From the NCBI GenBank assembly GCA_024036415.1, contig JAMWET010007196.1:1-64000 (forward strand): 64,000 bases of DNA. The letters are read 5' to 3'. Every line of letters starts with the position of its first letter. Positions within the stretch are counted from its first letter, which is position 1. Position numbers and translations under genes: made by a program. Shown piece after piece: positions 1-10,545 of the stretch. The notes beneath the pieces were generated by a model. The model saw only the letters and a program-made list of their open reading frames with translations. It had not been told where the DNA came from and did not search any database. Source of the DNA: Prochilodus magdalenae (Eukaryota > Chordata > Actinopteri > Characiformes > Prochilodontidae).

Positions 1-919
1 CTCTGGGTTGGTCACTGTTCTCAGTTGCTTTCTGAGAACACCTGCAGTCTCCGTATTCTTCAGTGGAGGATCTTCTTGACCTTCACACAACTCCTTTGCA
101 CTTACCATAAGCATTGAGCGTTGATCCTTCTCCTACAGACAGTGGAAGATTGGTATTGACGGTGAAAGTGCACCTGTTGATTGTTATTCCCTCAGCTGCT
201 GAAGCAAGGAAGTGCAATTTTCTCAAATTAGGAATGACAGCCCTTAATTTGCTGTTTAACTCTGATGGGCAGTGTTGCGCTGGGGTCTATCCTATTTCTC
301 GCCAGTGTTTGTTCGGTGAGTCCTATCTTCTCGATGTTTTTTGCAATGCTCATTGCCAAATTGGATTTTTGATCTAACGAGATCTTGTATCTGATCTCCT
401 CACATGTGATAAATCAAGTCTGACCTTTTTGCACCATGCCTGTTTTTGTGCAGCCCGTTTGGCCCATCTGGTTCATCAGAAGGCCTCCACCATGTAGAGT
501 GGGCACCTTTTGCAGGTCTTTCACAGCGTTACCTCTCTCGCCCCTTAAAGAAAATAGAGACCACACAATACATGGGGGAAGGTGTAACAGTAAACCTTTT
601 ACGTAAAGCCAGTAGATTTGAGCAGCTGGACACATGTGACACCATCCTCCTACAGTGTTATCTAGGGTGTTATGTTCGGAGTCTCAGTGGTCATAGGCTA
701 CTCACCAGACACAAGGAATAGACACTGACCTATCAGCGATAGCCTGTGATTTTGTACGTACCTCGCTGATGTCATTGTAGATCCTTATAGTTTTAAACCA
801 GCATCCACTGGACTTGTTATTAGAAACCATTGGCTTGGGCTTTTTTCAACCTGCACGTTGGTGTGCAGTAGCCTGCTAATGTTAGCCGTCCACGTATCAG
901 TGGCTAAATAGCACTCATA
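1..919. other. Non-coding sequence, nothing recognised
   Basis: No coding exon, RNA gene or recognisable repeat was seen. Small ORFs are present but have no domain-like content. The last few bases (CACTCAT near 912-918) resemble the terminus of the Tc1-like family B described at 1494, so family B may have extended here before the next element inserted. Confidence 0.4.
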
Positions 920-921
920 TA

Positions 922-1493
922 ACAGGGTTTGGACAATGAGAACTACTGAAACACCTGTCATTTTTTAGTGTGGGAGGTCTCATGGCTAAATTGGTTGACC
1001 AGCCTGGGGGCCCAAAGATCTTCATTACATTGCACATTGTCACCAGTAAGAGCAGAGTGTGAAGGGTTTCAGTTAGCAGGTAAGAGCACAGTTTCTGCTC
1101 AAAATACTGCAATGCACACAAGCATTATGGGTGACTTGATACCAGAGTTCAAAAGAGGACAGTATTGTTGGTGCACGTCTTGCTGGCGCATCTGTGACCA
1201 AGACAGCAAGTCTTTGTGATGTATCAAGAGCCACGGTATCCAGGGTAAGTTGTCCAGCATACACACCAAGAAGGACGAACCTCCACCAGCATCACCGTAG
1301 TGACCTGCCAATCTATCCTGCAAGAAGAATGGCTTAAACTCCCTCTGACCACTGTCTGGACCAGTATATGCATTTCATTCCCAAGACCAACTGACGCTGT
1401 CGCGTTGGCCCGCAAAAGGAGGCCCTACACCATACTAATAATGATTGTGGTCTAAAACCAGGTGTTTCAGTTTCATTGTCCCAAGTCCCCTGT
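922..1493 (+). mobile_element. Internally deleted Tc1-like transposon (family A, copy 1)
   Basis: The ends are inverted (ACAGGG at the left, CCCTGT at the right) and are flanked by TA dinucleotides at 920-921 and 1494-1495, the normal Tc1/mariner target duplication. The interior starts with the region encoding the transposase N-terminus, beginning ATGGGTGACTTGATACC near 1128, but extra bases break the frame. Near 1280 it jumps directly to the 3' part of the transposase gene (CCACCAGCATCACCG), so the catalytic core is missing. Several single-base insertions distinguish it from the better preserved copy at 61961. It is non-autonomous and decayed. Confidence 0.85.
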
Positions 1494-1772
1494 TAGCTGC
1501 ACCCTAGAAGGAATCAACCAACAGGAATGCTTTGGCATTGTGCAACATGCAAATGTCCTTGCCGCAAAGGGACGGGCCTTATCGCTGTACCTAACTGACC
1601 CAACAGCCACGACTGCAGACATTCAGTGAGCAGTGATGTCCTCCATGAGGCATCCTGTTAGTGCCAGCACCATTGACAGGCGGCTGAATGGCGCAGGAGT
1701 ACATGCCGTAGGACCGCTAGGAAACACATGTCAATGCCGCCAAAGACTGCAGTGGTGTCGTGCCGGCCTGTG
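1494..1772 (+). mobile_element. Tc1-like family B fragment, 5' part (copy B1)
   Basis: The sequence begins AGCTGCACCCTAGAAGG, which matches the terminal region of the other family B copies. It continues through a segment that translates to the second helix-turn-helix of a Tc1-type transposase (PVSASTIDRRLNGAGVHA). It stops abruptly after the stretch encoding a QWCRAG-like motif and joins LINE sequence. It is truncated and not functional. The family A element immediately upstream appears to have inserted at its left end. Confidence 0.75.
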
Positions 1773-1774
1773 CT

Positions 1775-1917
1775 GTTCTTTAGTCAATGTGCTCAGTTAT
1801 TCAGACCAGACTCTGGGTGTTAAGGAGTCTGATGGCTTGGGGAAAGAAGCTGTTGCACAGTCTGGATGTGAGGGCCCGGATGCTTCGGCACCTTTTTCCA
1901 GATGTTAGGAGGGTGAG
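1775..1917 (-). mobile_element. LINE fragment (Rex1/L2-like), 5' piece of a split copy
   Basis: The motif AGGAGTCTGATGGCTTGGGG and the run up to GTTAGGAGGGTGAG are the reverse complement of a common teleost non-LTR retrotransposon ORF end or 3' region. The same LINE resumes at about 2180, so the SINE between them is nested within it. The assignment to a Rex1/L2-type LINE comes from recalled family sequence, not a search. Confidence 0.6.
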
Positions 1918-2125
1918 TTGGTGGTTGGTGTGGCTCAGTGGATAACACCACTACCCACCAGGGAGCCACCACCACATGTGGGAGACTGGGGTTCAAATCC
2001 CGATCTGGGTGACTATGCTGTGCTACCCCAATAAGTCCTTGGGCAAGACTCCACATTGGCCTACCTGTAATATGACTAACCTTGTAAGTCGCTCTGGATA
2101 AGAGCGTCAGCTAAATGACATATAC
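1918..2125 (+). mobile_element. tRNA-derived SINE, copy 1
   Basis: An A box (TGGCTCAGTGG, 1931-1941) and B box (GGTTCAAATCC, 1990-2000) have internal RNA polymerase III promoter spacing. They are followed by a unique body and the tail TAAGTCGCTCTGGATAAG. Three more copies in this window share the whole structure, which identifies a SINE and not a tRNA gene. It sits inside a minus-strand LINE. No clean target duplication was found. Confidence 0.85.
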
Positions 2126-2179
2126 GTAGCATTAGCTACTAGCATTAATTCCAAGTAACTAGCATAGCTAACTACGTAC

Positions 2180-2595
2180 TATGAGGGGTGTGTTTGAGGG
2201 ATGTGTGTGGTCATCCACGATGCTGTTGGCTTTGCGGATGCAGCGTGTGGTGTAAATGTCCATGACGGTGGGAAGAGAGACACAGATGATCTCAGCTGTC
2301 CTCACTACTCGCTGCAGGGACTTGCGATCCGATGAGGTGCAGTTCCCAAACCAGGCAGTGATGCAGCTGCTCAGGATGCTCTCGATGGTTCCTCTGTAGA
2401 AGGTGGTGAGGATGGGAGGTGGGAGATGTGCCTTCCTCAGCCTTTACAGGAAGTAGAGGCGCTACTGGGCTTTCCTGGTTATGGTGCTGGTGTTGAGGGA
2501 CCAGGTGAACTCCAAGGAACTTGGTGCTCTTGACGATCTCCACAGTGGAGCCGTCGATGTGTAGTGGAGAGTGGTCACGCCTTGTCCTTATGACG
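2180..2595 (-). mobile_element. LINE ORF2 fragment (reverse transcriptase C-terminal region)
   Basis: Read on the minus strand, this encodes the region downstream of the reverse transcriptase core. Phrases such as [27 protein letters not shown] and [17 protein letters not shown] are recognisable across frames. These are typical of L2/Rex1-type teleost LINEs. Frame breaks make it a pseudogene. It continues the fragment at 1775-1917 beyond the SINE. Confidence 0.75.
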
Positions 2596-4490
2596 CAGGT
2601 GCTTGGGCAAACCTTCTATATTTTTGAGCAAGCACCTCAACACAAGCCTTAACACAAGCTTAAAGGAGGCCCAGCACCTCAACATAGCATACAATGGGAA
2701 GGTCGTTCGTTTCATTCGCTGGCACAACGTGCTACCACATGGTTTCTACGCCATCGGCCCCAGGCGTCCGTTTCTGAGGATATGATACACATGATTGCAT
2801 TCCTTTGTAACTTAGAAGCTTAATAAAGCGGGGCCCCATACAGCTATGTTCACCCGAACTGAGAGCTTGTACGCGGTGCATGAATAACCGATGTGGCAGC
2901 ATTTTCGGAAAAAGGATACAGCACCTTTCCTCATTTCCCCGTGCTCTCCACCATGCAGGCTGTGTCACACAGGGAGGCGAGCGGTCCATAATGAGCCGGA
3001 CTCTAATGAGAACCAGCGCCCTGTTAGACCCTACGCCGTCTGAGTGCCCTCTCTGACGCCATGGACCCTTATTAGAGGATGAAATGTCACCTGGCTCCAG
3101 AGGATATGAAATGTGCACGGCACCGGCTTTCATTCCTCCGGCACTTTTGTTCTTCAGCCTGACAAAGGTTTTTACCTGGAATGAACTGTACGCCTAATGC
3201 ATACTGACCAATGCTGAACGAGCTTTCATTGGTGCCATCCTCGGAATGGAAGATGGACACAATTATGGCTATAAAGAACGAAAGCAAAGCACAAGGAGTA
3301 GATTACGCTGTGCTCGGGTTTTCAGCCGTCCTGTTAGCCCAAATGACAGTGGGGGCCCCTTAAATGTCCTTCAGGAAGTGGACAAATTTGGATGTAGAGG
3401 TCAACTCATTTCCTTTTGAACCACAGAAACCCAATGAGTCCCACCAGCAGGAAAAGCCAGACGTTGCTGTCTTAATTACATTTACATATTATGATATTTT
3501 TCATTCGGGCAATTATTTGGGGCTACAGTTTTGACAAGCGAGCTTGTCAAAGTTTAAAAGAAGAAGCCAGCATGCAGATCCACTGCTGCGGTTAATTAAA
3601 GATATCCTCATTACAGTTCTGGCATTTCCATTTTAGAAGATAATCAGAGACTGTTTATGCTGTTTTGTCCCCTGGCCACTGCGAGGTGGCTCATAATTGT
3701 AGCTGTCAAGGTGACGAGGCACAAGCTAGCGGCTTCTTCGGCTCTTCTTTACTTTCTTCTTCATACTAATAACTGTTTGCATGCTAATAAGCATTAGGTC
3801 GTACGTGTTTCTGTCAAAAAGGCTGGCTTCACTGCCCACAGTGGCTGCTCCCTCACCAGCGTAGACGTCGACTGTGAATGGATGCTGTCCCAGTGAAGCA
3901 GAAGCAGGATTTTCTTTGGCATCACATTTTCCATTCAGCCGCACGACGTGTTGGTATTGTTCATGCATTTGGTGAAGACTGGGGAAACTGATGAGATCCT
4001 TTATCCTGTATCAGCTGCCCAGTCCAATCATCTCCTCTGGACAAACTAGTCCAACTCAAGTAGGGCTTTAAAAGTTAGTTTGGCATTTTCTGCTGGTCCT
4101 AATCCAACTGAACACAAAAATCTATTTCCTTTTTCACAGTGACAGCAGAACCTACTGTCAGAGAAGCTGGCATACCTGCTGGTCTACCATGTGGCTGTTA
4201 AGAGTCTCATTTTCCTCAGATTCTTGAACTTGAAGTTTTGGAAACCCCCGTTTTTCCTTTTCTTTCGTTTCTTTCTTTCCTTAACCCAGAAGAGCCCAGA
4301 CCCATTTCCCCAAAAGGGAAAATAATGAAGGGTCAGTTATAAGATCATAAAAGATCAGTCTTATTGTGACACAGAGGTCACATGGTGTCTTCTGTAAGTA
4401 TTATAGAGTCATAATACTGGTAGCATATGACACAACAACAACAATTTCATAACTGGGATTCCATCATGGTGTTCTAGAAATGGCGTCAGA
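2596..4490. other. Mostly unique non-coding sequence
   Basis: No exon or transposon was recognised. The part around 3480-3720 is AT-rich with several TAATTA/ATTA-type motifs and looks like non-repetitive, possibly conserved, sequence. A 9-bp inverted repeat (TTGACAAGC and GCTTGTCAA) lies at about 3532-3550. The 3720-3970 stretch has no domain content in any frame. Confidence 0.4.
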
Positions 4491-4492
4491 AC

Positions 4493-6127
4493 GGGCATAT
4501 GTAATATAGAATATGGGTATATGTAATATAGAATATGGGTATATGTAATATAGAATATGGGTATGTGTAATATAGTATATGGGTATATGTAATATAGAAT
4601 ATGGGTATGTGTAATATAGTATATGGGTATATGTAATATAGAATATGGATATGTGTTATATAGAATATGGGTATGTGTAATATAGTATATGGGTATATGT
4701 AATATAGAATATGGGTATATGTAATATAGAATATGGGTATATGTGATATAGAATATGGGTATATGTAATATAGAATACGGGTATATGTAATATAGAATAT
4801 GGGTGTGTAATATAGGATATGGGTATATGTGATATAGAATGTGGGTATATGTGATATAGAATATGGGTATGTGTAATATAGTATATGGGTATATGTAATA
4901 TAGAATATGGGTATGTGTAATATAGAATATGGGTATGTGTAATACAGTATATGGGTATATGTAATATAGAATATGGGTATATGTAATATAGAATATGGGT
5001 ATGTGTGATATAGAATATGGGTATGTGTAATATAGAATATGGGTGTGTGTGATATAGTATATGGGTATATGTAATATAGAATATGGTTATATGTAATATA
5101 GAATATGGGTATGTGTAATATAGTATATGGGTATATGTAATATAGAATATGGGTGTGTGTAATATAGAATATGGGTATATGTAATATAGAATATGGGTAT
5201 GTGTAATATAGAATATGGGTATATGTGATATAGAATATGGGTATGTGTGATATAGAATATGGGTATGTGTAATATAGAATATGGGTATGTGTAATATAGA
5301 ATATGGGTATATGTAATATAGAATATGGGTATATGTAATATAGAATATGGGTATATGTAATATAGAATATGGGTATGTGTGATATAGAATATGGGTATGT
5401 GTAATATAGAATATGGGTATGTGTTATATAGAATATGGGTATGTGTGATATAGAATATGGGTATGTGTAATATAGAATATGGGTATATGTAATATAGAAT
5501 ATGGGTATATGTAATATAGAATATGGGTATGTGTGATATAGAATATGGGTATGTGTAATATAGAATATGGGTATGTGTTATATAGAATATGGGTATGTGT
5601 GATATAGAATATGGGTATGTGTAATATAGAATATGGGTGTATGTAATATAGAATATGGGTATGTGTAATATAGAATATGGGTATGTGTTATATAGAATAT
5701 GGGTATATGTAATATAGTATATGGGTATATGTAATATAGAATATGGGTATGTGTAATATAGTATATGGGTATGTGTAATATAGAATATGGGTATGTGTGA
5801 TATAGAATATGGGTATATGTAATATAGAATATGGGTATGTGTAATATAGAATATGGGTATGTGTTATATAGAATATGGGTATGTGTGATATAGAATATGG
5901 GTATGTGTAATATAGAATATGGGTGTATGTAATATAGAATATGGGTATGTGTAATATAGAATATGGGTATGTGTTATATAGAATATGGGTATATGTAATA
6001 TAGTATATGGGTATATGTAATATAGAATATGGGTATATGTAATATAGTATATGGGTATATGTAATATAGAATATGGGTATGTGTAATATAGTATATGGGT
6101 ATATGTAATATAGAATATGGGTATATG
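4493..6127 (+). repeat. 22-bp AT-rich minisatellite (about 74 copies)
   Basis: The unit is 22 bp, of the form GAATATGGGTATRTGT followed by DATATA. Variants are mostly single substitutions (TATA/TATG, AATA/GATA/TTATA, GAATAT/GTATAT). Copies are tightly packed for about 1.63 kb with almost no indels. The units lack stops in some minus-strand frames, giving long artefactual ORFs rich in Tyr, Ile, His and Pro. The array ends sharply at GTATATGAGCTGG. Confidence 0.97.
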
Positions 6128-7162
6128 AGCTGGTTTTGTCTCTAACTGCACTAACCGAGCACACCGCCATTTTCTAAATGAACTCATATGTTCACCAACT
6201 GTCATGTGACTGCATCCAGGATGTTGGGTATAGGTCACTCAGGGACTCCATGTGTTTAGGTGAAGGATGAAGCTGTATAAAGAACTGTACAGACTTTAAA
6301 AGGCTTGTGACACATACGTCGCTGTGGGCTCTTCTGGGTTAAGATGAATATCCTATATCTAATACCCTCAGATTATATACTGAAAAAATAATAACTTTAA
6401 ATATTTACATTTGTTTTTCCTACACACTTTTTCCCCCTCCAGCTAATATCTCTTCACGCTCTGGGGGAAAGAAACCCTGGTGTTTGCAGAGCTCAGGCTT
6501 AGTAAGAGTGTCTTGGTTCAAGCATCACAACACTCCTTCAGCCAGTCAGTAAGCCCAGTCAGGCTGAACCCCATGCATTGTCAAGAGGGACAGACGGCCG
6601 ATAAACAACAAGAGAGGGGAAGATCTAAAAAGCAAGACTGAGAAAGAGGTTCTCCAATCAGGCAAGGGTAGAAAGTCATGCTAACATCAGTGAACCGGTT
6701 ACACAGTGGTGAGATCTCGACAAGAGAGGCGACAGGACTAAAGCTGGCTTCCTATTCACCATCTCCTTCTAATCTCTTCAAACTTCTCATTCCACCTTAA
6801 AAGCTTCAGGAGTTACATTATGGAGAGCTTCTTAAGGAGCACTAAAAGGAGGCGTGCATTTGTTTTGCTAGTGTGTCCAACATCAGCAGTCGTTCTCCAG
6901 GACTGCGAACGGCGCCTTACTGGCTGTTTTGACTGCAGCTTAAATATATTAAGGATCGTCTTTGACCTTTTGCACAGTACTGTGGTTTGCAGGCTTTGTT
7001 TACTACTGAATATTCAATAGAGCAGTGGTGGAAAATTCTCCCACCATCACAGTGAGGCGCAGACCACCAATGGCAACACGCACACAACACTTATGAGGAC
7101 ATCTTTTTGGGCGTTGGGTTCCTATAATCACCACTGCGACCAGTTCAGACTTGGTAAGCTTT
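6128..7162. other. Unique non-coding sequence
   Basis: There is no coding exon with splice signals and domain content, and no recognised repeat. Short ORFs here, for example around 6820-7020, have no family resemblance I can name. Confidence 0.4.
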
Positions 7163-7590
7163 TCTAACTACAGAAATCCAGGAAAATGTAAAATCTACCA
7201 CCAGCATCAATAACAGCTGGGATTGGATTTGGGATGGACTTAACAAATTTCTGGATGGAAGCCACAATGATGTTCAGACACTCTTGCATCAAAGAACTGG
7301 TGAGCTGTTCCAGATTTGGTGGATGCCTGATGTTCCAGGTCGTCCCACGGATTTTCAAGAGGATTCAAATCTGGGGATTTTGCAGTGCCAGTCCAGATGT
7401 GTGAACGCCCCTAAATGCTCATCATGCCAATCAGTCACATTTGCAGCCCTGTAAACCCAAGATAGGAATGTTGTGCTCCTCTGTAAGATGATGAGCAAAA
7501 GGCAAAACCTGGTTGTCCAGCAGTTCAAGGTAGGCTCTGTGGTTTAAACTTACTGTCACCTCAATCCCATTTCCATGTTATTACCCTTAT
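7163..7590 (-). mobile_element. Tc1/mariner-type transposase remnant (family D)
   Basis: The minus-strand translation, across several frameshifts, gives AYLELLDNQVLPFAHHL, then PQI with a decayed NPxxxxW-like stretch, then SLMQECLNIIVASIQKFV. The order fits the C-terminal half of a DDE transposase of the Tc1 type: the segment after the second Asp, then the terminal helix. It is a decayed fossil with multiple stops. Family level is inferred from motif order only. Confidence 0.6.
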
Positions 7591-8723
7591 CATCAAAAGA
7601 ATGGCTCCTCGAATTGTTGCACTCCGAAGAAATTAGCCAACAGGAATGAAACCTGGTGGGTAGGTTTGCCATTGTGAGACGTGCCAATAATTTGGGTTTT
7701 TATAAGACATAAGCAAATACGTATCGCTGTACCTGATTTACCCAACAGCCACCATGGAGGACATTCAGCAAGCTGTGATGCCCTGCATGAGTCAACCTGT
7801 TAGTGCCAGCACCGTTGGCAGGTGGCTACAACACCCAGGGCTGCATGCACACAGACCGCTACGACAACTGCCCTTAACACCATGTCAGTGCCAGCAAAGA
7901 CTAAAATGGTGTTGTGCCAGACTGTCATATAGGGAGCAGGCTACAATAGTCATATAGGTCATATAGGTCATAGGTCAGGCTACAATAGTCATATGGGTCA
8001 TAGGTCAGGCTACAATAGTCATATAGGTCATAGGTCATATAGAGTCATATAGGGACTCATAATGGCAGCAGGCTACAATAGTCATATAGGTCATATAGGT
8101 CATAGGTCAGGCTACAATAGTCACATAGGTCATATAGGTCATATAGTCATATAGGTCATAGGTCATATAGAGTCATATGGGACTCATAATGGCAGACGGC
8201 TACAACACACAGGGCTGCATGCACACAGACCGCTACGACAACTGCCCTTAACACCATGTCAAGGCCATCAAAGACTGAAATGGTGTTGTGCCAGACTGTC
8301 ATATAGGGACTCATAATGGCAGCAAGCTACAATAGTCATATAGGTCATATAGGTCATAGGTCAGGCTACAATAGTCACATAGGTCATAGGTCATATAGAG
8401 TCATATCGGGACTCATAATGGCAGACGGCTACAACACACAGGGCTGCATGCACACAGACCGCTACGACAACTGCCCTTAACACCATGTCAGTGCCATCAA
8501 AGACTGAAATGGTGTTGTGCCAGACTGTCATATAGGAACTCATAATGGCAGCAGGTCATCAGCAGAGACATCCCCTTGGTGGACATGACCAACCAATCCG
8601 TATGTGGAGGCACTGTGGTCAGCACCATGATGCCTGGTGTCACTCCACCTCCACCCTTATCACAAAATCTGCAGGACCTGAGTGAGAAATTTAAGCTTCA
8701 TGAGATGAATTATCACAGGACAA
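7591..8723 (+). mobile_element. Tc1-like family B copy with internal amplification (copy B2)
   Basis: The left part (GAAATTAGCCAACAGGAATG near 7628) and the segment at 7754-7930, which translates to VMPCMSQPVSASTVGRWL, match family B. The right part at 8560-8720 (CCACCTCCACCCTTATC, then the stretch encoding the C-terminal helix) also matches. Between them the element is swollen by tandem copies of its own transposase segment and a short GTCATATAG motif (see 7920-8545). Like other family B copies it lacks the region for the catalytic core. Non-functional. Confidence 0.75.
7920..8545 (+). repeat. Composite tandem repeat built from transposon DNA
   Basis: Two levels of repetition are visible. 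Short units of the form CATATAGGTCATAGGTCAG recur many times. A longer unit that includes transposase-derived sequence recurs: the motif CTGCATGCACACAGACCG starts at 7841, 8215 and 8444, spacings of 374 and 229 bp. Each long copy also carries the GGTGTTGTGCCAGACTGTC stretch. The array therefore formed after the transposon inserted. Confidence 0.9.
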
Positions 8724-9470
8724 CAGGCTGAAGTGCTTGGACCCCTAATTTTTTATTTTTTTGGTTTGTGTCTTCAGTGATTGATGCTACCAGACTGGGT
8801 GAAACTTTTCTTATCTGCAAGCACGAACAGAAAAAAAGAAGAAAGGAAGAAGAAGAAAGAGAGAAATATCTGTCACAGCTGACAAGTCTCATAAAGTCCC
8901 CTCATTGTGCGGGATGCCTTTTCCAGCGCCCTGTCGCGATTGGCTCTGGGCAGGAAGAGGAAAGGGAGAGGGAAGAGGAAGAGAGAATAATAGCACCTGC
9001 CACACTGACAGGAAATGTGGCTCAGACCCATTACGACGTGGAGGGAAGAAATACAGTTTTAATAAACTCTCCTTCCGCGTAATCAAATTTCCTTTAATAA
9101 TAATGGAGAAAAGAGAACGGCGGGGGTATTTATGACCCTGGTGGAGGTGGAGGCATAAAGCGTCTCTGCTGGAGCTGTGACAGGCCGCTGTGGCTGTGTA
9201 GCTGAGGGGCCGGGAGATTAAACCTTTGTTGTTTTAGCGTGATGAAATACTGAGGCGGCTCTGTGATCATCGCAGCGTGAACAGAGCGGGCGTCACTGTT
9301 TTGTTTTGCGCGCGAGTAATTAAGTGTAGACTGCAACAGGTCCAGCAACAGGGGGTCATTCAGTGGGCAGTGCCCACCAGCTCCGTCGTTATTCCAGATA
9401 ATGTAGTGGACTGAATCCGTTTTTTTTTCATCTTTTATTATTCAGTAGAAATGTTTTACTCATTCACTCT
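8724..9470. other. Unique sequence, candidate conserved non-coding element
   Basis: No exon was recognised. The stretch at about 8880-9320 is free of repeats, of balanced composition, and contains AT-rich motifs (TTTAATAAACTC, CCTTTAATAATAATGG) next to GC-rich stretches. This resembles conserved non-coding elements near developmental genes, but conservation cannot be judged from one sequence. Confidence 0.3.
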
Positions 9471-9477
9471 CTCATCT

Positions 9478-9655
9478 TCTAACTGGCTTTGTCCTTCTGG
9501 AGCCTATCACAGTGCTCGTTGGGCGGACCACCCAGGACAGAAAACACCCCGGAGAGACCACTAGTCCATCACAGGACAGACATGCAGCCATATCCATTTA
9601 CTCACTTACTCACACTTAGGGGGCAACGTAGCATCTCCAGTTCACCTGACTGCAT
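9478..9655. mobile_element. Interspersed repeat remnant, unclassified
   Basis: The phrases GGAGCCTATCACAGTGCTC, CCATCACAGGACAGACATG and GGGGCAACGTAGCATCTCC resemble a widespread teleost interspersed repeat, whose better copies read GGAGCCTATCCCAGC and GGGGCAATTTAG. The class is uncertain; it is probably the end of a LINE-type element. Confidence 0.45.
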
Positions 9656-9659
9656 ATCC

Positions 9660-9940
9660 TAGGTGGCTGCTAAGTCAGTGTTGCTATGGTTTCCCAGGTG
9701 ATGGCTAAGATGACCCAGGTGGTTGCTAAGCCATTGCTACAGTATCTCAAGCCACTGCCGAGGTGCTAAACCATTAATCGCTGCTGGACCGTTTCTGTTG
9801 TTTTCCAGGTGTTCCAGGTAAAGTCATTGCTGTGGTATGTTCCAGGCAGTTGCTAAGGTGCAAGGCTGTTGCTATGGTAACCCAGTTGGCTACTGGGGTG
9901 CTAATAGGCCGTTACTCTGGTGCACATGATGGATGCTGAT
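9660..9940 (+). repeat. Decayed tandem repeat (GTTGCTAAGGTG-like)
   Basis: Motifs such as GTTGCTATGGTTTCCCAGG, GGTTGCTAAGCCATTGC, AGTTGCTAAGGTGC and GTTGCTATGGTAACCCAG recur every 25-50 bp with many differences. This looks like an old minisatellite that is no longer homogenised. Confidence 0.6.
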
Positions 9941-9954
9941 GTCTTAATCCTTTT

Positions 9955-10205
9955 GTGGAAAGGAGCAGATCCAGAGCAGATGTTAATGATTGGCTAAAAG
10001 GAGGAACTGCATGTGGGCGTGGCCAAAGACCATAGTGTGAAGGAAGTAGCTGAATCTGCAGGTGTATGGAAGCGTACGGTCATACGGGTCTACCAGCAGT
10101 GGCTAAAATCCCAGCCTACAGGGAATTCTCCTTGGAGCTGTACCAGGGAAGGCCTCCACCACTCCACAATTCGTTGATGTAAGAGTGTGAACACTGATGT
10201 AAGCT
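9955..10205 (+). mobile_element. Tc1-like family C, 5' part, split by a SINE
   Basis: CAGATGTTAATGATTGGC and the following bases match a second copy at 48838. The translation GVAKDHSVKEVAESAGVWKR, then TVIRVYQQWLKS, has the spacing of a Tc1-type helix-turn-helix (repeated helix, then a basic helix followed by YQQW). A stop precedes this frame, so it is a pseudogene fragment. The element resumes at 10449 after the SINE. Confidence 0.65.
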
Positions 10206-10212
10206 ACATCCA

Positions 10213-10441
10213 ACCACATCTATTTGGTTGGTGTAGCTCAGCGGATAAGACCACTACCCACCCCAGAGCCAACACCACATGTGGGAGACTGGGGTTCGAA
10301 TCCCAGTCTAGGTGACTATGCTGGGCCACACCAATAAGAGTCCTTCGGCAAGACTCCTAACACCACATTAGCCCACCTGTAATATGATTAACCTTGTAAG
10401 TCGCTCTGGACAACAGCGTCAGCTAAATACCATAAATGTAA
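10213..10441 (+). mobile_element. tRNA-derived SINE, copy 2, with target-site duplication
   Basis: The A box is at 10234-10244 (TAGCTCAGCGG) and the B box at 10293-10303 (GGTTCGAATCC), followed by the tail TAAGTCGCTCTGGACAAC. It is flanked by a direct repeat ACATCCA (10206-10212 and 10442-10448), a plausible 7-bp target duplication. The host sequence is a Tc1-like family C copy: the unsplit copy at 48838 reads TACATCCAGAAACTTGTCC straight through the insertion point. Confidence 0.9.
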
Positions 10442-10545
10442 ACATCCAGAATTTTGGCCAGTCCATGACAACTTTTACAACTCTCCACACAAGGTTCTGA
10501 TGCGCCTGTGCTGTAAACTGGAATGGTCATTCAAATGGTGGTCAA
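10442..10545 (+). mobile_element. Tc1-like family C, continuation after the SINE
   Basis: ACATCCAGAATTTTGGCCAG continues the family C sequence interrupted at 10205, as shown by comparison with 48938-48970. How far right the element extends is uncertain. Confidence 0.55.

Noticed and set aside
1990..2000. tRNA gene suggested by A and B boxes (also at 10293, 35897 and 47435)
   Set aside because: The boxes belong to a dispersed SINE with a long non-tRNA body and shared tail; no cloverleaf with an acceptor stem was evident.
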